This document shows positions 1 to 8,189 of a stretch of DNA of 42,782 bases, piece after piece. Below the pieces are notes generated by a model that worked only from the letters and a program-made list of their open reading frames with translations, made no database searches and had not been told where the DNA came from. Each line of letters starts with the position of its first letter. The stretch's first letter is position 1. The position numbers and the translations under genes are program-made. The DNA is from an uncultured Acidobacteriia bacterium. Its GTDB lineage: Bacteria > Acidobacteriota > Terriglobia > Bryobacterales > Bryobacteraceae. Location of the stretch: assembly GCA_903875575.1 (NCBI GenBank), contig CAIQWJ010000056.1, positions 1-42,782 of the forward strand, given 5' to 3'.

Positions 1-44
1 GCCTTCCGCAGTACTACCAATCGGTCTCTGTCCTGCTGGGTCAT
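1..44 (-). CDS. Transposase N-terminus (partial, runs off left edge)
   Basis: On the minus strand an ATG at 44-42 is preceded by an AAGGAG Shine-Dalgarno site (53-58 on the plus strand, CTCCTT). It opens a frame reading MTQQDRDRLVVLRKA that stays open to the window edge. This start resembles transposases of the ISNCY-like group in which a short basic N-terminus precedes a helix-turn-helix. The adjacent 18-bp repeated motif (92-109 and 116-133) fits an insertion-sequence end. Only 14 full codons are visible, so the family is inferred from pattern memory; a different DNA-binding protein is possible. Confidence 0.5.
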   Translation of the reverse strand, partial: MTQQDRDRLVVLRK

Positions 45-141
45 AGGGAGAACTCCTTGTTCTTTCACCTCCCCAGCCTGACTTCGTCAAGAGGACATTT
101 CTATCTGGCACTAATAGGACATTCTCACGTGGCGTTGACAA
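45..141. mobile_element. Probable end of the left-edge insertion sequence
   Basis: Two 18-bp near-copies beginning AGGACATT and ending GGC lie at 92-109 and 116-133, spaced 24 bp apart, between the presumed transposase start and a TTGACA/TGTCA-like end near 134-145. Tandem short repeats at an insertion-sequence end usually serve as transposase binding sites. The exact boundary cannot be fixed because the other end of the element is outside the window. Confidence 0.4.
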
Positions 142-427
142 TGTCACAAAAACACTTGCACACTCCCACCGTCTTCCCGCATACTAACGAGAGTTCAAAG
201 CCCTTATCCCTCAACCGTCAGATTCTCTGGAGGGTCTAAAAGGGGAGTTTGTCCGGTGCTGAGAAAGAGAATGATCGCCGCATGAAAGTATTCGCCGCCG
301 CCGCAATCTCTTCTGCCTCCGCACACACGGAACCCGGCACCCTGATGCCAGCCGATAGCACTCTTCTTTCGCAGTCCGTCCCAACCACAGCCCAACCAGT
401 TTTTCCCCAACACACTGGAGACCTCAC
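142..427. other. Leader region upstream of the collagen-like gene
   Basis: No convincing gene is visible here. A weak candidate promoter for the downstream gene has TTGCAC at 156-161 and CATACT at 180-185 with an 18-bp spacer. A Shine-Dalgarno GGAG sits at 417-420, seven bases before the TTG start at 428. Short open frames on both strands have no ribosome binding site or recognisable product. Confidence 0.4.
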
Positions 428-2215
428 TTGAGTAATCAATCGATCCGAAATTTCCTCTGCGGCCTGGCGCTGCTCCCCGTCGCCGCCTTCGCCCAAACTG
501 TCCCCCTGACGCAGGATGCGTATGTGGTGGCGGGCAACGGCAGCAACTTCGGCGGCACCGTGTCCATGAATGTCAACGGCGTCAACAATTCGCAGTCGCT
601 CGCGCAGTTTGACCTGTCCCCCCTCTCCGGCGTCACCGCCGCCAACATTTCCAGAGCCACTCTGACGATCTTTGTCAACAAAGTCACCGCCGCCGGCAAT
701 GTCAACATCTCCGTTGCGAACGGGGCCTGGACCGAATCGACCGTGAACGGCACGAACGCCCCCGTGGCGGCAGCCGCAGTCTCCAGCGGCCTTAATATTT
801 CCGCCGCCGGCGTTTACGTCTCCGTCGACGCCACCAACGCCGTCAAAGGCTGGATCAACACCCCGTCCTCGAACAACGGCTTCCTCATCTCCCCGGCCGA
901 TGGCACCGTCAACATTGCCCTCGATACAAAGGAGAGCTCCACTACCAGCCATCCCGCAACTCTGACAGTCCTCCTCACCGCCACTGGACCCGCCGGCTCA
1001 ACTGGCCTGCAGGGCGTGACTGGTGCCACAGGCTCCACCGGCGCTACGGGAGCTACGGGTGCAACCGGTGCCGGTACCACCGGTGCGACAGGCACCACCG
1101 GCAATAACGGAACTACAGGCGCAACGGGTGCCACAGGTGCGACCGGCGCGGCTGGCTCGGCCTCGGCCACGGGCGCAACCGGCTCGCAGGGTCCCAGCGG
1201 CGTAACGGGTGCCACCGGCGCGACCGGCGCTGGAACCACTGGCGCAACCGGCGCGACTGGTATTCAGGGCCCCACGGGCGTAGCAGGTGCCACAGGCGCG
1301 ACCGGCGCTGGAACAACGGGGGCAACGGGCACGACAGGCAATCAGGGTCCCACCGGCGTGACCGGTGCCACGGGTGCAACCGGCGCGGGTACAACAGGTG
1401 CAACGGGCGCGACAGGTAATCAGGGTCCCGCCGGCGTAACCGGTGCCACGGGCGCAACCGGCGCGGGTACAACAGGTGCAACGGGCGCGACAGGTAATCA
1501 GGGTCCCACCGGCATAGCTGGTGCCACGGGCGCAACCGGCGCGGGGGTCGCTGGCGCAACGGGTGCCACTGGTAACAACGGCACCAATGGTTCCACCGGC
1601 GCGACAGGTGCCACTGGCGCGACCGGCGCTGGTGCCACTGGTGCAACCGGTGCGACCGGCGCCACGGGTGTCGGCACCACTGGGGCGACAGGCCCCACCG
1701 GACCATCCGGCACGAATGGTACCAACGGCTTTGCAGGCGCCACTGGCCCCACCGGAGCTAACGGTGCCACTGGCCCCACCGGAGGCAGCACGGGAAGCCT
1801 GACCGGGTTTAACCACACAGTCGGCACATCGACGGTCGGCTCAACGATATGGATAGGCTTGCAGGGCAACACTTCCAACGTCGCTAATCCCCCGGGGTAT
1901 TCGGTAATGACGGCGACGAACTCCTCTACCTCCTGCACGATTTCGAATAACAATATTGTGTATTACAGCCTGACCAACGTACCAATCACCCTCTTTAAGG
2001 CAGCGGCGCCTCCCACCTCCGCGGAAACTACTGGCAGCGCCGATAAGACGACACTGACCTGCGCCGGGCCGTCCAGCCCTCCGGGTTTTGGTACCTGCAC
2101 CGGCAGCAGCGTCCCGATTACCGGCACTCAATTCCTCTGGTGGCAATACGGTCCCACCGTTGGCACAGGGACCGGCAACAACGGCGCTGTCGTCATCACA
2201 ACAACATGTAACTAA
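428..2215 (+). CDS. Secreted collagen-like Gly-X-Y repeat protein with N-terminal DNRLRE-type domain
   Basis: The 595-residue product has a signal peptide (residues 1-22, cleavage after AFA). Residues about 23-180 form a beta-rich region resembling DNRLRE/CBM-like domains of cell-surface proteins. A long Gly-X-Y tract spans about 190-455, and a unique C-terminal domain of about 135 residues follows. The repeat is dominated by GAT and GPT triplets, so Thr fills most Y positions, as in BclA-type bacterial collagens. A 78-bp (26-residue) unit recurs at 1187, 1265, 1343, 1421 and 1499. Because 26 is not a multiple of 3, each unit contains a two-residue break (GAG-TT-GAT) in the triplet register. 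The start is TTG with GGAG seven bases upstream. It is probably an exported surface or matrix fibre; partners are unknown. Confidence 0.88.
   Translation: MSNQSIRNFLCGLALLPVAAFAQTVPLTQDAYVVAGNGSNFGGTVSMNVNGVNNSQSLAQFDLSPLSGVTAANISRATLTIFVNKVTAAGNVNISVANGAWTESTVNGTNAPVAAAAVSSGLNISAAGVYVSVDATNAVKGWINTPSSNNGFLISPADGTVNIALDTKESSTTSHPATLTVLLTATGPAGSTGLQGVTGATGSTGATGATGATGAGTTGATGTTGNNGTTGATGATGATGAAGSASATGATGSQGPSGVTGATGATGAGTTGATGATGIQGPTGVAGATGATGAGTTGATGTTGNQGPTGVTGATGATGAGTTGATGATGNQGPAGVTGATGATGAGTTGATGATGNQGPTGIAGATGATGAGVAGATGATGNNGTNGSTGATGATGATGAGATGATGATGATGVGTTGATGPTGPSGTNGTNGFAGATGPTGANGATGPTGGSTGSLTGFNHTVGTSTVGSTIWIGLQGNTSNVANPPGYSVMTATNSSTSCTISNNNIVYYSLTNVPITLFKAAAPPTSAETTGSADKTTLTCAGPSSPPGFGTCTGSSVPITGTQFLWWQYGPTVGTGTGNNGAVVITTTCN
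1187..1576 (+). repeat. 78-bp tandem repeats within the collagen-like gene
   Basis: The marker CAGGG(T/C)CCC recurs at 1187, 1265, 1343, 1421 and 1499, an exact 78-bp period. The last copies (from about 1340) are nearly identical at the DNA level, while the first two are more diverged. This suggests recent slippage or unequal exchange. Both flanks continue as irregular Gly-X-Y coding sequence. Confidence 0.85.
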
Positions 2216-2243
2216 GCACACCAGCAGAAGTACAGTGCAAAAG

Positions 2244-2281
2244 AGGGAGGGCCCACTCAGGGGGTTCCTCCCTTTTTCTTT
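2244..2281 (+). terminator. Rho-independent terminator of the collagen-like gene
   Basis: A 7-bp stem (AGGGAGG at 2244-2250 with CCTCCCT at 2267-2273) encloses a 16-base loop and runs into TTTTTCTTTG. It lies 28 bases after the stop codon. Confidence 0.75.
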
Positions 2282-2738
2282 GTCCTGCAGTAACCTCGCG
2301 CCACGCTCGGAACGTCCGGGGCCGGGCTGCGGCCAGGGTGTCGATGCCGGGGACCGCTGATCCTGCGCGATGTGCCCGTCATCCCGCATCCCCGCCACTC
2401 ACAATCCACTGAAAGCGCTGCACGCAAGCCCCCGTCCGGCCGTTCCGACAGGCGCACCTGGCACTATCCTGCCGGCCGGACTCGCCAGCAGATACTGCGT
2501 TGCCGCGACGGCCCTGAAGGCATCATGATTCGGCGGAATAGCGGAGAGATCGGGCATTTCCGTCCAACCAATCGCAACCACGCTCCTGTTGCCCGAAGAA
2601 TCTGCGCGGCCCCGACTGGCGCATCAGCCGGGAGCGCACAGTCAGTGCAGATTCAGCGATTCTGTGTATACTTGATCAATCGCAAACGCCGACGCGAAGC
2701 GTCACCGTTCCACTTCAAATAAGGAGAGGGCAAACACC
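2282..2738. other. Intergenic region with weak promoter signal
   Basis: No gene is supported. Open frames on both strands lack ribosome binding sites and family signatures. A possible -10 element TATACT lies at 2667-2672 with no good -35. AAGGAGAG at 2721-2728 is the ribosome binding site of the next gene. Confidence 0.4.
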
Positions 2739-3515
2739 TTGAAACTCAAACTCGCAGCCTTGTTCATCGCACCGATCATCGCATTCGGAGCCAGTCCGCT
2801 CGATGGCACATGGAAATTCAACCCGCAGAAATCTCAGTTACCCACCAAACCGCAGGCCTACGAGCTGACGAACGGCACGTATAAGTGCACCACCTGCGTC
2901 CCGGCCATTTCCGTCAAGGCCGATGGCAAAGATCAGCCAATCACAGGCGATCCGTATGAGGACACGATCGCCGTCAAAGTAGTGGACGCCCACACCATAG
3001 AAATCACTGGCCGGAAAGGAGACCGGAGCGCAACGACGACCAACACTGTATCCGCTGATGGGGCTCATATGACCTCAAAGTTCAGCGGCCGCCTGACGGG
3101 CGATCAAGTGGAAACCGGAACCACACAACTTACAAGGGTTGACAAGGGACCGGCCGGATCACACGCGATCTCCGGTTCGTGGAAGACCGAAAAAGTGGAG
3201 AATCTCTCCGCAAACAGCGTCAACACAACGATCAAGACCATGGCGGACAGCATCACGATGAGCACCGACAATAACGACTGGGGTTACACCGCCACATTCG
3301 ACGGCAAGGAAGCAAAGCCCAAGGGCGATCCGGGTTGGGACGCGGTCTCCGTGAAACGCATCTCCGCCAACAGCGTTGAGGAAACCGATAAGTTCGCCGG
3401 CAAGGTGATCTGGGTGGGTCGCTATACGGTTTCAGCAGACGGCAAAACTCTTTCCGTTGACTGGTCTGATAAAAAGCACGGCACGTCGGGCGTCAGCGTC
3501 AGCGACAAGCAATAG
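2739..3515 (+). CDS. Secreted protein of unknown function with internal duplication
   Basis: The 258-residue product has a signal peptide (residues 1-17, MKLKLAALFIAPIIAFG). The mature part contains two similar halves. Each opens with a G(T/S)WK motif (LDGTWKFNP near residue 22 and ISGSWKTEK near 144) and ends with a VSADG(A/K) strand. This resembles lipocalin-like beta proteins common in acidobacterial secretomes. Two cysteines (CTTC, about residues 50-53) could form a disulphide. The start is TTG, with AAGGAGAGG 9 bases upstream deciding it. The gene appears monocistronic. No enzymatic residues are recognised, so function is unknown. Confidence 0.8.
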   Translation: MKLKLAALFIAPIIAFGASPLDGTWKFNPQKSQLPTKPQAYELTNGTYKCTTCVPAISVKADGKDQPITGDPYEDTIAVKVVDAHTIEITGRKGDRSATTTNTVSADGAHMTSKFSGRLTGDQVETGTTQLTRVDKGPAGSHAISGSWKTEKVENLSANSVNTTIKTMADSITMSTDNNDWGYTATFDGKEAKPKGDPGWDAVSVKRISANSVEETDKFAGKVIWVGRYTVSADGKTLSVDWSDKKHGTSGVSVSDKQ

Positions 3516-3520
3516 CGTCT

Positions 3521-3549
3521 GACGCGGACTATCTCCGACGCGGACTATC
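3521..3549. repeat. Two direct copies of a 13-bp motif
   Basis: GACGCGGACTATC occurs at 3521-3533 and again at 3537-3549 (period 16), just after the preceding stop codon. No hairpin or T-run accompanies it. Confidence 0.6.
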
Positions 3550-3612
3550 AAGGGTATTGGGCACACTCCTGTCAGGGATGGGTAGTCAACAGCCGAACAC
3601 AGCTGCGAGTTG

Positions 3613-4407
3613 TCAGCGTACGGAAGGCGCGGCCAGCAGCGACCCGGCGGGTTGCCCGAGGGCTATTACGCGCAGGACGACGGAAAATGCCTCAGGATCT
3701 TCAGCACAGGACGTGTGCCCAGTGTCCATGACGTGAAGTGTGGCACCGGCGATGCCGCCAGCCAGTTCCTGCGCGTGTGCGAGCGTGCGTGCGGGATCAT
3801 GCCTGCCATGGACGACGGCGACCGGGACGCGCGGCAGGGCGTGGAGGCACGGCGCGAGATCCGTTGCCTGCTGACTCAGAAGAGCTTCGACGATCGCCTG
3901 TTGCCGCAACCGGGAGGGATAGGCGCGGACCTGCTCCAGCAAGGGGGAGGCGGGTAAGGTGCGAAAGCATCGGGCCACGAAGGTATCCCAGAACTCCTGG
4001 TTCCATTGGTTCTGAATCCGGGAGATCAGGCCAGCGATGTCACCATGGCCGTGGGTGTTGGCGCCACTATTCGACAGCACCAGACCTTGTATCCGCGGGG
4101 ACCCGATGCGCGCTTCGTGCAGCGCGGTCAGGATGGCAATTGGTGTGCCGACCGAGTGCCCGACGAGGATCACCGCGGGCAGATGAGAAATGGCGGCAGA
4201 AACGCGTGCAGCTACGGAGAGAAGATCGTGTGGGCCGTCGTCCTCCAGCCAGGCGAGTGCTATCGCCGGGAGGTCGCTACGCTTCGCGGCTTCGGCGAAG
4301 ACCTGCGGCGAACACATCGCTCCCGGGAGGCAAACCAGGGTCGGTGCGGTAGCCGCCTCGTTCAGCGTGACCTCGGGTATTTTGTTCATAGGCACGACGT
4401 GCTTCAT
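3613..4407 (-). CDS. Alpha/beta-hydrolase fold protein
   Basis: This is a 264-residue alpha/beta hydrolase. The nucleophile elbow is GHSVG, preceded by the hydrophobic strand PAVILV. The acid is the Asp of VHGRHDP and the catalytic His lies in MDTGHTS near the C-terminus. There is no signal peptide, so it is probably cytoplasmic. The reading frame continues 5' of ATG 4407 into the neighbouring membrane-protein gene, but that extension is its shadow. ATG 4407 (or 4389) is chosen because it lies just after the neighbour's stop at 4419. The pair is probably an operon, with this gene second. The substrate is unknown: esterase, lactonase or thioesterase are all possible. Confidence 0.8.
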   Translation of the reverse strand: MKHVVPMNKIPEVTLNEAATAPTLVCLPGAMCSPQVFAEAAKRSDLPAIALAWLEDDGPHDLLSVAARVSAAISHLPAVILVGHSVGTPIAILTALHEARIGSPRIQGLVLSNSGANTHGHGDIAGLISRIQNQWNQEFWDTFVARCFRTLPASPLLEQVRAYPSRLRQQAIVEALLSQQATDLAPCLHALPRVPVAVVHGRHDPARTLAHAQELAGGIAGATLHVMDTGHTSCAEDPEAFSVVLRVIALGQPAGSLLAAPSVR

Positions 4408-4418
4408 GGGTCCAGCTG

Positions 4419-5603
4419 CTACAGATAGCTGAGCCACCAGTCCCGTCTCTGCGCCTTCCTCTTCGAAAACCAGCGACACGCCGGATACATTGCGAGAACG
4501 ACGAAGACCCAGACTAACCAGGCAACCCACAGAGGGTAGCCGAAGCCCGGAGGGAACATGGCTCGCGGGCCCTGCACGGATGGCGGCGGGAGGAATAGAA
4601 AGGGCGTAGAACCGTAGCGAAACCAAGTGGCGGCCAACTGGATCAGGTGGATCAGGAAGAAATGCACGACGAAGTAAAACAAGGGTACGCGGCCATAGGT
4701 CAGCAGAGGATTGGACTCCGAGATTCCGATGCGGTCGTAAAGGGCAAGGAGGATCAGGGCGGGTCCGAGCGTCATCAGGAGGAAGTCCAGCGAGGCTGGC
4801 TGTTTGGTGCAGTTCATGTACGACAGGGCTGTCATCACCATGGACTTCTGTACCTTCCAATGGGAGGGGTCGCCATACGTATTGAGGGTCCGCAGAAGGG
4901 CGAAGGCGAGGATCATGACGCCACCCAGGCGGAACAGGGTTCGCTGGCGCAATTGGGGACTGGACTGGAAGAGATGGCCTGCGCAATAGCCTGCCGCCAT
5001 GGTCGCGACCAGGGGGAGTAAGGGATACCCGAGGATGACCACCCTTCCAGCCACGGTGACGGCACCAGGCTGGTGCAATACATTCCAGAGCCAGGCGAAA
5101 CCGCCGAATGCCGACGCGCTCACGCGGTCCGTGAGATTGTGCAGCAGGATTACCGCGACGCTGAGCGCGGCCAGGAAACGGACAGGCAGGTGGATCAGGG
5201 CCGCGAGCACAATCATGGAGGCACCGAGGGCCCAAAGGGTAATCAGCAAGACGGGATAGTTCGAACTCCAGCTCCAGTACAGGGCGAACCTGATGACGAA
5301 GACCTCCAGCAGGATCAGCCACAGGCCGCGAAGCACGAGGAACTTCGACAGTTGCGCTTTTGTGCGGCCGCCATTCGCCAGGAACAGACAAGCACTCATA
5401 CCGGCGGTGAACAGGAAGACGGGGGCGCAGAAATGGGTGATCCAGCGAGTCAGGAAGACGGCGGGCGTGGTTGTGGCCATATTCAGAGGCGACTGAAACA
5501 TGGCTCCGGAATGGAAGAAGTCGCGAACGTGGTCCAGAGCCATGATGATCATGACGGTTCCACGCAGGGCGTCAAGCGACGTGAGCCGTCCGCTGGCTGA
5601 CAT
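4419..5603 (-). CDS. HGSNAT/DUF1624-family polytopic membrane protein
   Basis: The 394-residue product has about ten hydrophobic segments. Its N-terminus, SLDALRGTVMIIMALDHVRD, is diagnostic of the heparan-alpha-glucosaminide N-acetyltransferase catalytic-like family, with the LDHxRD motif containing the family's His. The C-terminus ends in a short basic tail, as usual in the bacterial family. Family members are thought to move acetyl groups across the membrane to sugars, but no bacterial substrate can be assigned here. ATG 5603 is preferred over ATG 5654 because the extra 17 residues are Arg/His-rich and non-conserved. It is the first gene of a probable two-gene unit with the downstream hydrolase. 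Confidence 0.85.
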   Translation of the reverse strand: MSASGRLTSLDALRGTVMIIMALDHVRDFFHSGAMFQSPLNMATTTPAVFLTRWITHFCAPVFLFTAGMSACLFLANGGRTKAQLSKFLVLRGLWLILLEVFVIRFALYWSWSSNYPVLLITLWALGASMIVLAALIHLPVRFLAALSVAVILLHNLTDRVSASAFGGFAWLWNVLHQPGAVTVAGRVVILGYPLLPLVATMAAGYCAGHLFQSSPQLRQRTLFRLGGVMILAFALLRTLNTYGDPSHWKVQKSMVMTALSYMNCTKQPASLDFLLMTLGPALILLALYDRIGISESNPLLTYGRVPLFYFVVHFFLIHLIQLAATWFRYGSTPFLFLPPPSVQGPRAMFPPGFGYPLWVAWLVWVFVVLAMYPACRWFSKRKAQRRDWWLSYL

Positions 5604-5836
5604 ATCCGGATAGGATAGCAACCGATGGGGGTGACGCAGTCTGTGCAAAGCCACTATGCAAAGCCAGGCGCGGGTTTTGCGCTTCGGCTGCGGTCATGCG
5701 GAGGTTCGCCGCATCAGGACTGCGACTGCCTCATGGCCCAGACACCGCAGGCGCAGACGGGTGCGCCAGATCGGGGTCCGCATCGCTCCCCACGTGAAAA
5801 GCCTGTCAAGGCCGTTTGCGGAAGTCAGAATTCGTA

Positions 5837-5842
5837 TATAAT
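5837..5842 (+). promoter_or_regulatory. -10 element upstream of the ThuA-domain gene
   Basis: A consensus TATAAT sits at 5837-5842, about 50 bases before the start. The best -35 (TTTGCG, 16-bp spacer) is poor, so the promoter may depend on an activator or the -10 may be fortuitous. Confidence 0.45.
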
Positions 5843-5893
5843 ACTCGTCGAACCGGATCTTCACCCCGAACCCCTTTCTTTCAGGAGACTTTC

Positions 5894-6979
5894 ATGAAGT
5901 TGACGACCAAGACGATCACAATCGCTTCGACATGCGCGGCGGCGCTGCTGCTAAGCGCGTTTATTTTTGCCCAGCAGGGTCCGCCCCCCGGGGGGGCACC
6001 GGGCGGCGGCAGAGGAGGTTCGGGTGGTGGACGCGGCCCGGGGACGCCCGACGCCTGCGGCGGCCGCAGCAGTCTTCCGCAAGTGGCCTGCGCTTCGGAC
6101 GTGGCGGCGATGATGGCTTCCATGCCCGATAAAGCCTATGCCACACCGGCGAGCCCACGTAAGATCCTGGTGCTTTGCAGGGCCAACGGTTTTGTGCACT
6201 CCTCGATTCCTCTGGCCGCCAAGATGGTTGAGTATCTCGGCGACAGAACCGGTGCGTGGAGCACGACGATCACGTACGACCACACCGTCATCACTGCCGA
6301 AAATCTGAAGCAGTACGATGCGCTCTTCCTGGACAGCACCACGGGCGCGTTTCTGGACGATGCGAACGACCCGGCCGGCTCGGAGGTTCGCAAGAAGGCG
6401 CTGCTTGATTTCGTGAAGAGCGGGAAGGGTCTTGCGGGCATTCACGCGGCAACCGACTCCTATCATGGAAACGGCGGCGGTCGCGGCGCACCCCCGGCAG
6501 CCGGCGCTCCGGCAGCAGCCCCGGCGCAGCCGCAGGGCACGTGGCCGGAGTTCAACCAGATGATTGGCGGATTCTTCAAGTTCCATTGGACGTATCCGAC
6601 GCTGATCTCGGTGAAGATCGACGATCCGAAGAGCCCGCTGACGCAGATGTTTGGCCCGAGGGGCTATGAAGTGGTGGACGAGACTTATACCTTCGCCCAG
6701 GACTCATTCAGCCGCAAGCGGGTACACGTTCTGACGAGCATTAACTATGACAGGATGAGCCAGAACGACAAGGACAAGGAACCGGCGGCGACGAAGCGGA
6801 CCGACGGCGACTATGCGCTCAGCTACATCCAGCGCGTGGGTAATGGGCGCGTATTCTACGAGGCGCACGGCCATGACGAGAAGGTGTACTACGGGCGGCC
6901 TTTCCTGCTGCATATGCTGGCGGGTATCCAGTACGCTCTTGGCGATCTGAAGGCGGACGACAGCCCCAGCGTGCAGTAG
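5894..6979 (+). CDS. Secreted ThuA-domain protein (trehalose-utilisation-like)
   Basis: The 361-residue product has a signal peptide (about residues 1-26, ending FIFA) and then a Gly/Pro-rich linker. A ThuA-like class I glutamine-amidotransferase fold follows: RKILVLCRANGFVHSSIP, the acidic strand YDALFLDS and GKGLAGIHAATDSYH. A second Pro/Ala-rich insertion (about residues 195-215) precedes the C-terminal half, which ends in GRVFYEAHGHDE and the final helix. The family is found with carbohydrate-active or DUF1080 proteins and is thought to act on sugars, but catalysis is unproven. The start is ATG 5894 with AGGAG at 5883-5887. An in-frame upstream extension lacks a binding site. It is followed by a strong terminator. 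Confidence 0.85.
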   Translation: MKLTTKTITIASTCAAALLLSAFIFAQQGPPPGGAPGGGRGGSGGGRGPGTPDACGGRSSLPQVACASDVAAMMASMPDKAYATPASPRKILVLCRANGFVHSSIPLAAKMVEYLGDRTGAWSTTITYDHTVITAENLKQYDALFLDSTTGAFLDDANDPAGSEVRKKALLDFVKSGKGLAGIHAATDSYHGNGGGRGAPPAAGAPAAAPAQPQGTWPEFNQMIGGFFKFHWTYPTLISVKIDDPKSPLTQMFGPRGYEVVDETYTFAQDSFSRKRVHVLTSINYDRMSQNDKDKEPAATKRTDGDYALSYIQRVGNGRVFYEAHGHDEKVYYGRPFLLHMLAGIQYALGDLKADDSPSVQ

Positions 6980-7002
6980 ATCGGGAGTTCATTGAAGGAC
7001 GA

Positions 7003-7040
7003 AGCGGTGGTGACCTGGTCACCACCGCTTTTTCTTTTTT
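7003..7040 (+). terminator. Strong rho-independent terminator
   Basis: A 12-bp perfect stem (7003-7014 with 7018-7029, arms AGCGGTGGTGAC and GTCACCACCGCT) closes a three-base loop and is followed by a T-rich run to 7040. It lies 23 bases after the ThuA-gene stop. Confidence 0.9.
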
Positions 7041-7172
7041 GGGGGGGCATGGGGAGAGCGGCGATCAGTGAGATCAGCGCGGGCAGAGGAGGCCGGCTGG
7101 AAGCCTGCCCCACAGGATGCTTCTGATCTTAAAGTTTGGAGTGTTTGGGTAGAGTACTTGCGGGGTTGCCGC

Positions 7173-7916
7173 TCAGTAAGTGCCCAGGGATGGAACGTAA
7201 CTCATGGCGGCGGGGCGGTCCGCAAGCAGCTTGAAGTGGACCGGATCACGACGAATGGTGGGCCGTTTGATGCCCACGAGCGCGGCGAGTTTGTCAACGC
7301 TGACGCGTTTGCCATTGAGACGCGCGCCACGCGGCACGCCGACGGCGGCGTCAAATGCCAGGCCGAGGACGTGGTCGGAAACCGGGACTGGCTGCTGTTT
7401 GACGAGCAACTGATGCCGCGCGAATTCCGCGCCGACCTCTTCGCGCAGAGCGCTGCAGGCCCGCGACCGGTTACCCCGAAGTTCCTTCACCCACTTCACC
7501 CAGACCTCATGCAGATGGGCCTGATAGGCCGCCGGGCGATAGGCTGATTTCAGTTCGAACCTGCCGCCCAGTGAAGTCACCATGCCCTTGAAGGTATCGA
7601 GGGCCTGTGCCGCGTCCGGCCTGAGATCGTCAACGTCAACCGGTTCGGTATCCGCGTTCTTTTCGAAGCTCTGGGCGTTGAGGTCCCAGATCTCGGTTAA
7701 CGGGGAGATCTTACAGCCTGTCACGACGCGCGGGCGGTGCAGGTTGCTCAGTTCGGCGTCCAGAAGTACGGACGGGATGGCGCGGGTGGGGACAGGCAGA
7801 GCGTCCTCTTCGAGGATTACAGGCGCAGTGACGGAAGGAACGGATTCGGCCGCGTGCAGACACATGCAGGCGAGCGAGAGGAGGAAGAGTTGGCTGACGG
7901 TCCGCTGCAAAACCAT
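7173..7916 (-). CDS. Secreted M15-type (VanY/D-Ala-D-Ala carboxypeptidase-like) zinc peptidase
   Basis: The 247-residue product has a signal peptide (residues 1-22, ending CLHAA). The C-terminal half carries M15 signatures: KSAYRPAAYQ, then SDHVLGLAFD (His and Asp zinc ligands) and DPVHFKL (third His ligand). The usual E-W/x-H-F catalytic block reads D-P-V-H-F. M15 enzymes cleave D-Ala-D-Ala or related bonds in peptidoglycan, so a periplasmic cell-wall role is inferred. ATG 7916 has AGGAG nine bases upstream. It is divergent from the MATE gene and transcribed alone. Confidence 0.78.
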   Translation of the reverse strand: MVLQRTVSQLFLLSLACMCLHAAESVPSVTAPVILEEDALPVPTRAIPSVLLDAELSNLHRPRVVTGCKISPLTEIWDLNAQSFEKNADTEPVDVDDLRPDAAQALDTFKGMVTSLGGRFELKSAYRPAAYQAHLHEVWVKWVKELRGNRSRACSALREEVGAEFARHQLLVKQQPVPVSDHVLGLAFDAAVGVPRGARLNGKRVSVDKLAALVGIKRPTIRRDPVHFKLLADRPAAMSYVPSLGTY

Positions 7917-8189
7917 TCAATAAGGCTCCTGGGGCTTTTCGGCCGGGGCATTTTTGCCAGTTTCAACACTATAGCAGGCAGGTAGTGGCCAGGTAAGACA
8001 AACGACAAGCGGGCACGGAACGTGGTCGGGAAGGTACAGAAGTGGTGCCGCCCCCGAGGTCACGGTTCAGTTCCGTTTCTGGTTTCGCGAATGCGCCGCC
8101 ACTGCGGTTTTCCGGGTCAGGCGGAAGGCTTCATGCACCGGGTGTGGACCGAAAGCCGACCACGGTTTGCCGATAGCTACTCTGGTTTC

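Noticed and set aside
814-1953. Long open frames opposite and out of frame to the collagen-like gene
   Set aside because: They are low-complexity mirror translations of the GC-rich Gly-X-Y repeats, without ribosome binding sites or signal peptides.
4408-5391. 5' extension of the alpha/beta-hydrolase frame to give a 592-residue protein
   Set aside because: The extension is Arg/Pro-rich, shows no domain, and overlaps the DUF1624 gene, whose membrane segments are clearly real in the other frame.
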